NCBI RefSeq assembly: GCF_000172075.1
Contig: NZ_ABIC01000006.1
Span: forward strand, 84,267-148,266
Reading direction: 5' to 3'
Length of the DNA stretch: 64,000 nt
From: Shewanella benthica KT99
GTDB lineage: Bacteria > Pseudomonadota > Gammaproteobacteria > Enterobacterales > Shewanellaceae
Part shown: positions 58,502 to 64,000 of the stretch, in pieces
Layout of the letters: the number at the start of each line of letters is the position of its first letter
How positions within the stretch are numbered: position 1 is the stretch's first letter
Program-made: the position numbers and the translations under genes
The notes under the pieces: model-generated
Database searches by the model: none
What the model was told of the DNA's origin: nothing
The model's input: only the letters and a program-made list of their open reading frames with translations

Positions 58502-60097
58502 GTGGCGATACCAGATCCTATAGTCGAAGGCTTAGCCTCAGGTTGGAAGCATATCGATGCTAGCCAGTTGAGCCAAGATCAAACTTTCGAGGCCGATGTC
58601 GTTATTGTGGGCAGTGGTGCCGGCGGCGGCGTCGCTGCTGAAATATTAACAGATGCGGGGTTGACCGTTATCATAGTCGAAGGGGGGCCACTTAAATCTT
58701 CCGCAAGCTTTAATATGGAAGAAAGGCGAGCCTATCCAAACTTGTATCATCAAGCGGCTGCAATGAAAACCAAAGATAAGGCCATCGGTATTTTTCAGGG
58801 AAGAGCCGTAGGCGGGTCGACAACGGTAAACTGGACCACTTGTATTAGTACTCCCAGGCCTACATTAGACTTCTGGGCCAAAGATAAATCCGTTAAAGGT
58901 TTATCGAGAGAGGAGCTGGACCCTTGGTTCGACAAGATGGAGAAACGACTCAATATTGCTGAGTGGGAGCATGAGCCCAACAGAAATAATCAGGCATTGA
59001 AGTTAGGTTGTGAAAAACTTGGTTGGGACTACACCGTCATCAAGCGTAACGTGAAAGGCTGCTGGAACACGGGGTATTGTGGTATGGGGTGTCCGGTCAA
59101 CGCCAAACAATCCATGCTAGTTACCACCATCCCGGCTGCACTGGATAAGGGGGCCACCTTAGTCAGCAGAGCTAAGGTCATTGAGCTAGAGCATCATAAT
59201 GACAAGATATCGGCTATCAAGGCTCAGGCTTTGAATGAGCAGATGCAGCCGACTGAGGTTAAGCTGATATTCAAGGCTAAACATTACATCATTGCCGCCG
59301 GCGCAATCCATACACCAACAATCTTACTGAGATCTAACTTGGCTGATCCCCATAAACTATTGGGGAAACGTACTTTTCTACATCCGACGCTGTTAAGCGG
59401 CGGGATCTTTAGCGATCCTATCACTGGTCACAGTGGCGCTCCTCAGTCCATCTATTCCGATGAATTTGTATGGCAACATGGTGCAGCCAGTGCTGAGCTA
59501 GGTTATAAGCTCGAAGTACCTCCTGTTCATCCCGTTCTGATCGCCTCCAAAACCATAGGTTATGGTAAGACTCACGCGGCTCTGATGGAGCAGTTCAACC
59601 AGCTTCAGGTCACTATAGCCTTGATTCGTGATGGTTTTCATGAACAAAGCCAGGGAGGCCAAGTCCAGCTGACAGATACTGGTTTTGCCATAGATTATCC
59701 GCTAAACGAGACTTTTTGGCGTGCGGTTCGAAGAGCGTTCGGCAGTATGGCTGAATTACAGTTTGCTGCCGGGGCTAAGCAAGTTTTGCCGCTCACCGAA
59801 GGAGCGCCTTACTTTAATAGCTGGAAAGAAGCTAAATCGGCTATAGAAACTCTGGATCTTGGCCCACTCAAGACTGTGATCGTTTCGGCACATGTAATGG
59901 GGGGGTGTCCCATGGGAGAAGACACTAAACTGTCCATGGTCGATAGTCTGGGAAACTCTCACTACTATGAGAATCTATCAGTGATGGACGGATCTGTTTT
60001 TCCGACTAGTTTAGGTGCTAACCCTCAGCTGACTATCTATGGCATGACGGCGAGAAACGCGACTCTGTTAGCTGAAAAATTAAAGTCATCTTCATAA
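58502..60097 (+). CDS. GMC family oxidoreductase
   Basis: The 531-residue flavoenzyme has the FAD motif G37-S-G-A-G41 (DVVIVGSGAGGGV), the GRAVGGSTTVNW signature, a cysteine-rich segment (GCWNTGYCGMGCP) seen in long-chain-alcohol and cholesterol-oxidase relatives, and the active-site His and Asn in SAHVMGG and GANPQLTIYG. GGAGG seven bases before the GTG at 58502 decides the start over ATG 58484. It has no signal peptide of its own and could be exported with its Tat-signal partner. Substrate unknown. Confidence 0.87.
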   Translation: MAIPDPIVEGLASGWKHIDASQLSQDQTFEADVVIVGSGAGGGVAAEILTDAGLTVIIVEGGPLKSSASFNMEERRAYPNLYHQAAAMKTKDKAIGIFQGRAVGGSTTVNWTTCISTPRPTLDFWAKDKSVKGLSREELDPWFDKMEKRLNIAEWEHEPNRNNQALKLGCEKLGWDYTVIKRNVKGCWNTGYCGMGCPVNAKQSMLVTTIPAALDKGATLVSRAKVIELEHHNDKISAIKAQALNEQMQPTEVKLIFKAKHYIIAAGAIHTPTILLRSNLADPHKLLGKRTFLHPTLLSGGIFSDPITGHSGAPQSIYSDEFVWQHGAASAELGYKLEVPPVHPVLIASKTIGYGKTHAALMEQFNQLQVTIALIRDGFHEQSQGGQVQLTDTGFAIDYPLNETFWRAVRRAFGSMAELQFAAGAKQVLPLTEGAPYFNSWKEAKSAIETLDLGPLKTVIVSAHVMGGCPMGEDTKLSMVDSLGNSHYYENLSVMDGSVFPTSLGANPQLTIYGMTARNATLLAEKLKSSS

Positions 60098-60130
60098 GAG
60101 TTCTATAGTGTGGGACTAAAGAGGATTACA

Positions 60131-60154
60131 GTGGGTTTAAAGTTTTAAACCCAC
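60131..60154. other. Long inverted repeat between convergent genes
   Basis: GTGGGTTTAAA and TTTAAACCCAC are perfect complements around a 2-base centre. The hairpin has no T run on either side, so it may stop transcription weakly or protect RNA ends. Confidence 0.6.
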
Positions 60155-60166
60155 GTTCAATGCGAA

Positions 60167-60610
60167 CTAGGCTAGCTCTACCAGCGATGGGTAATCGGCT
60201 TTATTTAAGTTAAATAGACTCAGATAAGTGCCTAAGTTTGACGATTCCCCGCTGGGTGAAAGCTGCTTGAGTTTATGCAGTATTAATCTCTGAGATTTAC
60301 GTTCAAGCATCAGCTCTACATCTAGCATCTGTTGATATTCATCGCTTGCTAAACTGTTTTTACTCAGCTTACGCAACTTGCGGTAGGGGAGTAACACGCG
60401 TTCTTCCCATTGATGGGTTTCACTTTGAAGTTGCGACCAGTCCTGGGTACTCAGCAGATAGTCTTGTTTATCTAGCCATAACGACAGTAAAAGCAAGTTT
60501 ATATTTAACTGGTGATTATCTTGTAACTCTAGACAGAGTGCTTGGTGCTGGTGGTAATAACCATCACAATTTTTCCATAATGAAATATCAAAATGATTCA
60601 CAAATGTCAT
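60167..60610 (-). CDS. TIGR02444 family protein
   Basis: The 147-residue protein matches the uncharacterised TIGR02444/DUF2390 family (SLWKNCDGYYHQHQALCLELQ, NINLLLLSLWLDKQ, VLLPYRKLRKLSK). It is helical and without signal peptide. It lies directly downstream of yheS on the minus strand, the usual neighbour in Shewanella and Vibrio. Function unknown. Confidence 0.85.
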   Translation of the reverse strand: MTFVNHFDISLWKNCDGYYHQHQALCLELQDNHQLNINLLLLSLWLDKQDYLLSTQDWSQLQSETHQWEERVLLPYRKLRKLSKNSLASDEYQQMLDVELMLERKSQRLILHKLKQLSPSGESSNLGTYLSLFNLNKADYPSLVELA

Positions 60611-60699
60611 GTTGCTTCCTTGAATATCACTGAGCTTTATATTAATAGAGCGTTATATCAATAATGTTTTTATCCAGAGATTATATCTAGAATTTTTAT

Positions 60700-62610
60700 T
60701 TAGAGCTGGGAGCGAACCTGAAGTTCAAGCTCTTCGATGCTCTCTTGAACGCCCAACCACTCCATTTCACTCTCTTCCAGTGCTTGAGCCAGTGAGGTTC
60801 TCTCGGCAAGTACTTGGGTCAACTTAGCCTTGTTTTCTGCATCGTACAGGCTCATATCTGCGAGCATGGTTTCGATTTCGCTCAAACGGTTATTAGCTTG
60901 CTGTTGCGCTTGCTCGAGTTTAAGCTGAACTTTACGCATGGGAGAAAGTTTTTGTCTGAGCTCGGCTTCTAAACGTTTCTGTAGTTTCTTATCCTGAGCC
61001 GGTTTAGCTTCGGTATTGGATTCTGTTTTATTCGCGGCCTTAGCAGCATCGAGCAACCATTGATGATAATCATCAAGATCACCGTCGAAGCTAGTCACTT
61101 TCCCCTGATCAACCAGATAATAGTCACTGCAGCTTAGTCTTAATAGATGACGATCGTGAGAGATGATGATCATGGCGCCCTCGAAGGTCTGAAGTGCCAT
61201 GGTCAAAGCATGGCGCATCTCTAAATCAAGATGGTTGGTTGGCTCATCGAGAAGCAATAAGTTAGGTCGCTGCCATACCAGTAGCGCTAATACCAGTCGA
61301 GCTTTCTCACCGCCGGAGAAGGGGCGCACGGGAGAGAGCACCATATCGCCATTGAAACCATAGCCACCAAGGAAGTTTCTCAGCTCTTGCTCTCTAATAT
61401 TGGGGGCGAGTCGGCTAAGGTGCTGTAATGGAGAGTCATCTAAACGCAGACTTTCCAGCTGATGCTGGGCGAAATAACCGATATTCAAGCCTGGGTTGGT
61501 CTCATACTTGCCCTTCATCGGGGACAGTTCTTCCGATAACAGTTTAATTAGGGTCGATTTACCTGCACCGTTTCGTCCAAGTAAGCCGATGCGAGCGCCC
61601 GGGACTAAGTTAAGGTGTACGCTCTTGAGGATCTCTTTGTCGCCATAGCCCACAGAAACGTTCTCCATGGTCACTAACGGATTAGGCAGGGCCTCAGGTT
61701 CTCTAAATGACATATGAAACGGGCTGTCAGCCTGAGAGGGCAGTAATTCGGTCATACGTTCGAGAGCTTTTAATCGACTCTGAGCCTGCTTGGCTTTACT
61801 GGCCTTGTAACGAAAACGATCGACGAAGGACTGCATATGTGCCCGTTCTTTCTGTTGGCGTTCGAAGGCGACTTGTTGCTGGGCCATTCGTTCGGCACGT
61901 ATACGTTCGAAGGCAGTATAGTTGCCTTTATAGTAATTCAGCTTGTGGTGTTCAACATGAATAATTTCATCCACGACACCGTCGATGAAATCTCTGTCAT
62001 GGCTGATTAAAATGAGCGTGCCTTGATAGGCTTTTATCCACCCCTCTAACCAGTACATGGTATCTAGATCTAAATGGTTAGTTGGCTCATCGAGTAATAA
62101 GAGATCTGAGCGACATAGTAAGGCTTGGGCTAAGTTAAGGCGCATTCGCCAGCCTCCCGAAAATTGCCTCACCGAATTACTCTGCTCGGTTTGGTTAAAA
62201 CCTAAGCCCGCTAATAGACTGGCTGCGCGAGAGTGAATAGCATAGCCACCTATGGCATCAATTTTTCCATGGAGGTGAGCTATCTCATTGCCATTATCAT
62301 CATGTTGGGCCTGAACGAGTTCGGCTTCTAGCTCTCGATACTCGAAATCCCCATCGATAACATAATCCAAAGCAGAAACGTCCAGTGCCGGAGTTTCCTG
62401 GGCTACTGTCGCAATCTTCCAGCCGCTAGGCAAAGAAATGTCGCCTTTATCTAAGGTGATCTTACCGAGAATGAGTGCTAACAGTGAAGATTTACCAGTA
62501 CCGTTGGCACCCACCAATCCAACCTTGTGTCCAGGATAGATTGTTAGTGAGGTTTCATCGAGAAGCGTTTTAGTGCCACGGATCAGTTGAGCTTGAGAGA
62601 TGGATATCAT
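60700..62610 (-). CDS. yheS: ABC-F family ATPase YheS
   Basis: This 636-residue ABC-F protein has two ATP-binding cassettes (Walker A GANGTGKSS and GRNGAGKST; signature SGGWRMRLNL and SGGEKARLVL; both followed by LLLDEPTNHLDL) joined by the ABC-tran linker (about 240-310) and a C-terminal coiled coil (about 560-630). It lacks membrane segments, and family members act on ribosomes to rescue stalled translation. Its E. coli homologue is YheS/AbcF-type. It is transcribed toward the TIGR02444 gene. Confidence 0.95.
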   Translation of the reverse strand: MISISQAQLIRGTKTLLDETSLTIYPGHKVGLVGANGTGKSSLLALILGKITLDKGDISLPSGWKIATVAQETPALDVSALDYVIDGDFEYRELEAELVQAQHDDNGNEIAHLHGKIDAIGGYAIHSRAASLLAGLGFNQTEQSNSVRQFSGGWRMRLNLAQALLCRSDLLLLDEPTNHLDLDTMYWLEGWIKAYQGTLILISHDRDFIDGVVDEIIHVEHHKLNYYKGNYTAFERIRAERMAQQQVAFERQQKERAHMQSFVDRFRYKASKAKQAQSRLKALERMTELLPSQADSPFHMSFREPEALPNPLVTMENVSVGYGDKEILKSVHLNLVPGARIGLLGRNGAGKSTLIKLLSEELSPMKGKYETNPGLNIGYFAQHQLESLRLDDSPLQHLSRLAPNIREQELRNFLGGYGFNGDMVLSPVRPFSGGEKARLVLALLVWQRPNLLLLDEPTNHLDLEMRHALTMALQTFEGAMIIISHDRHLLRLSCSDYYLVDQGKVTSFDGDLDDYHQWLLDAAKAANKTESNTEAKPAQDKKLQKRLEAELRQKLSPMRKVQLKLEQAQQQANNRLSEIETMLADMSLYDAENKAKLTQVLAERTSLAQALEESEMEWLGVQESIEELELQVRSQL

Positions 62611-62790
62611 TAATTATGATCTGACGATGTTCAGGAGTTTATTGCCACCGATGATATCTCAGAAGTGAGTTTCAGCCTAGAAGCAAAGTCAAATTCAATG
62701 ACAATGGGGTCAATTGCATGAGATTGTGGCAAAATAGACTTTAGTTGGAAAATAATCCTATGGTAATTAGAAAATAGCAGGTTGATAAAA

Positions 62791-62991
62791 GTGGCTGAAG
62801 TTAGAGTAAAGAAGCGTTTCGTAGCCAGTGCTAAGTGCCCCAAATGCAAAGCTGTAGATAGTATCGTGCTATTTAAAGAGCAGGGCGTGGAGACTATTGA
62901 ATGTGTGGAGTGTGATTACCGTGAGCAACAAACTGATGATAAGGTCGCCAAGAAGGCCGGTGGAGAGATAATAGGTGTCTTTAAGCCTTAA
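62791..62991 (+). CDS. yheV: YheV family zinc-ribbon protein
   Basis: The 66-residue protein has two CxxC pairs (AKCPKCKAVD and ECVECDYRE) that form a zinc ribbon, and the start RVKKRFVASAKCP plus the end GEIIGVFKP are typical of YheV. I chose the GTG at 62791 because AGCAGG lies nine bases upstream; the TTG at 62782 has none. It is divergent from yheS, as in E. coli. Function is unknown. Confidence 0.9.
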   Translation: MAEVRVKKRFVASAKCPKCKAVDSIVLFKEQGVETIECVECDYREQQTDDKVAKKAGGEIIGVFKP

Positions 62992-63086
62992 CTATAACTA
63001 TATAGGCTTGTCAATGGGTTAAGCATTTAGGGCAGTAGAGAGCAAAACTATCTACTGTCAGGAACAGTAATTTTAGAAAATCGAGC

Positions 63087-63266
63087 TTACGCCTTATTAA
63101 AGTATTTTTCTAAAATAAAGCCCATAATCCCTGAACAGAGTAATAGCACCCCCAAGTATCTGTAGCCAAGCGTTGATTGCTCTGGGTAACGTTTCTTTTT
63201 TATCCAGATGATATTGCCTTTTGCCCATTGCTGAAACTTCGACAAAGTACTGGCCGCGATTCTCAT
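63087..63266 (-). CDS. 59-aa hypothetical membrane protein
   Basis: I do not recognise a family. The frame starts MRIAASTLSKFQQWAKGN, has a basic middle (IKKKRYPEQ) and one membrane helix near the end (YLGVLLLCSGIMGFIL). Its ATG overlaps the TGA of the upstream frame (ATGA), the pattern of a coupled operon, which argues that it was selected. AAGGAG is about 20 bases upstream. The two frames could also be halves of one broken gene. Confidence 0.45.
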   Translation of the reverse strand: MRIAASTLSKFQQWAKGNIIWIKKKRYPEQSTLGYRYLGVLLLCSGIMGFILEKYFNKA

Positions 63267-63493
63267 CGGTTAGCCATCTCTATTCTCCTTGCACCAACTG
63301 CAGCCCTACCTTCACTGGTGCGTGTGTTGATGACATTTCTCCATGAAGAGTAAATGTCATTTGCTTCACCGGGTAAAATGATACCTAGTGATTCATATTG
63401 ATAACGCGTCTCATCGAATAGCTGCTTACTGAAACCTGTGTAGAAAAGCGTGAGCCCCAGAATAATTAATAGACTCTATTCTTGAGTATTCAT
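63263..63493 (-). pseudogene. Small membrane protein with an early in-frame stop
   Basis: From ATG at 63493 the frame reads MNTQE, then TAG (63478-63476), then continues open for 70 codons: a hydrophobic helix (SLLIILGLTLFYTGFS) and a soluble part (ETRYQYESLGIILPGEAND...) to TGA. The open frame, the membrane-anchor profile and the overlap with the next gene suggest that it is, or was, real, with a nonsense mutation at codon 6, a sequencing error, or a start that I do not see. No good Shine-Dalgarno precedes the ATG. Confidence 0.4.
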
Positions 63494-63840
63494 GGATAAA
63501 TATGAAGTGGAATATCCACCCATATTCTGGAATATTGAAGTTATCATAGTTTCTTAGCATAAATGCGCTTACTAACTAGTTAGCATTGAAGTAGTAAGAG
63601 CAGGAGGGTAAGCTTGGGCTTCACTATGACTTCTATCTGCAGTTTTGGGTTAAATGAAGCTATATAGTGCACACTCTTTTATAGAGTGATAGCCAAGTCG
63701 AATGAATAGAAGGTGAGTAAAATGGGCGTAGCCTGAGCAATAAACAGGCGCTTAATGCTTGTTTGTGGGTAAGTCTGGGGGTAACTGGTGAGTAGGCTGT
63801 ACTTAAATATCATCTTTTAAAATATGTCGGTTTTTATCGA
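63494..63840. other. Intergenic region upstream of the rRNA promoter
   Basis: About 350 bases hold no gene I can support. A perfect 12-base palindrome CTAACTAGTTAG lies at 63572-63583. The last 35 bases before the -35 (about 63806-63840) are A/T-rich, as expected for an rRNA UP element. Confidence 0.4.
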
Positions 63841-63848
63841 AAAAGCCC

Positions 63849-63876
63849 TTGCGCTCTGGGCTGACATCCCTATAAT
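63849..63876 (+). promoter_or_regulatory. rRNA operon promoter P1
   Basis: TTGCGC (63849-63854) and a perfect TATAAT (63871-63876) are 16 bases apart. The discriminator GCGCATCC and the start region CACTGACACGG are the classic rrn P1 signature of gammaproteobacteria (E. coli rrn P1 also reads TATAATGCGC...CACTGACACGG). An rRNA operon should therefore begin shortly after the window end. Confidence 0.85.
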
Positions 63877-64000
63877 GCGCATCCACTGACACGGCAAACC
63901 AGTCTTCTTAACGATAGCTGCAACCAGTCAGGCAACAAGTAAGCTTGTTTCTTCCTTTGTTTAAACGATAGGGATAACATTTAAAGCCTTGACGCTAGTA
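63877..64000 (+). promoter_or_regulatory. rRNA leader and start of promoter P2 (cut by window end)
   Basis: Downstream of P1 the sequence has no open frame and ends with TTGACG at 63989-63994, a good -35 for a second rrn promoter. Its -10 would fall just outside the window. Confidence 0.6.

Overview
The window is about 64 kb of chromosome from a gammaproteobacterium, almost certainly a marine Shewanella. The evidence is gene order: dusA at the left, tolC / nudF-DUF1249-cpdA-yqiA-parE-parC, psd-rsgA / orn, tRNA-Gly genes, nnr-tsaE-amiB-mutL-miaA-hfq-hflX-hflK-hflC, petABC-sspA-sspB, pabA, argD-astA-astD-DUF1338, a two-component pair, crp, and the prk-yheU-yheT-yheS-yheV neighbourhood. This is largely core genome. 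I found no prophage, transposase, plasmid gene or CRISPR array.

Layout. 0.1-2.1 kb: dusA, then a small stress-type operon (secreted 99-aa protein, 35-aa membrane peptide, PspC-like protein) behind a well-formed sigma-54 promoter. 2.2-6.7 kb: crotonase-family enzyme, copper chaperone, DUF2333 protein, outer-membrane barrel, tolC. 7.0-15.4 kb: nudF to parC, with a PQQ-dehydrogenase-like lipid- or sugar-type beta-propeller gene wedged between parE and parC. 15.4-23.9 kb is mostly minus strand: bfd, a 2-hydroxyacid dehydrogenase, GDPD, a large MscK-like channel, a DMT transporter, psd, rsgA. 24.0-26.2 kb: orn and a tRNA-Gly array. 26.4-36.5 kb: the nnr-to-hflC series. 36.8-40.6 kb: bc1 complex and sspAB. 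40.7-50.4 kb: pabA, an S9 peptidase, an HDOD protein and arginine metabolism. 50.4-53.5 kb: PepSY protein plus two-component system and crp, which is frameshifted as written. 54-63 kb: a Sel1 protein, a repeat-rich gap, the prk-yheU-yheT genes, a Tat/GMC oxidoreductase pair, and yheS/yheV. The window ends in the promoter region of an rRNA operon.

The most unusual features are not protein-coding novelties. Three intact tRNA-Gly(GCC) genes alternate with three expanded, decaying copies, whose insertions lie mainly in loops and often form hairpins. A run of 14 C lies 21 bases before mutL. A one-base deletion breaks crp. A diverged second copy of the nudF 3' end leads into an 11-copy heptamer repeat, and a related CTA-rich heptamer recurs near 54.8-56.5 kb. 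A four-copy repeat cluster occupies 55.0-55.35 kb. I see no clear undescribed multi-gene system; the best candidates for follow-up are the tRNA array, the mutL leader tract and the sigma-54 operon.

Start codons were chosen from Shine-Dalgarno spacing and family length. All family calls come from reading motifs and gene order, not from database searches.
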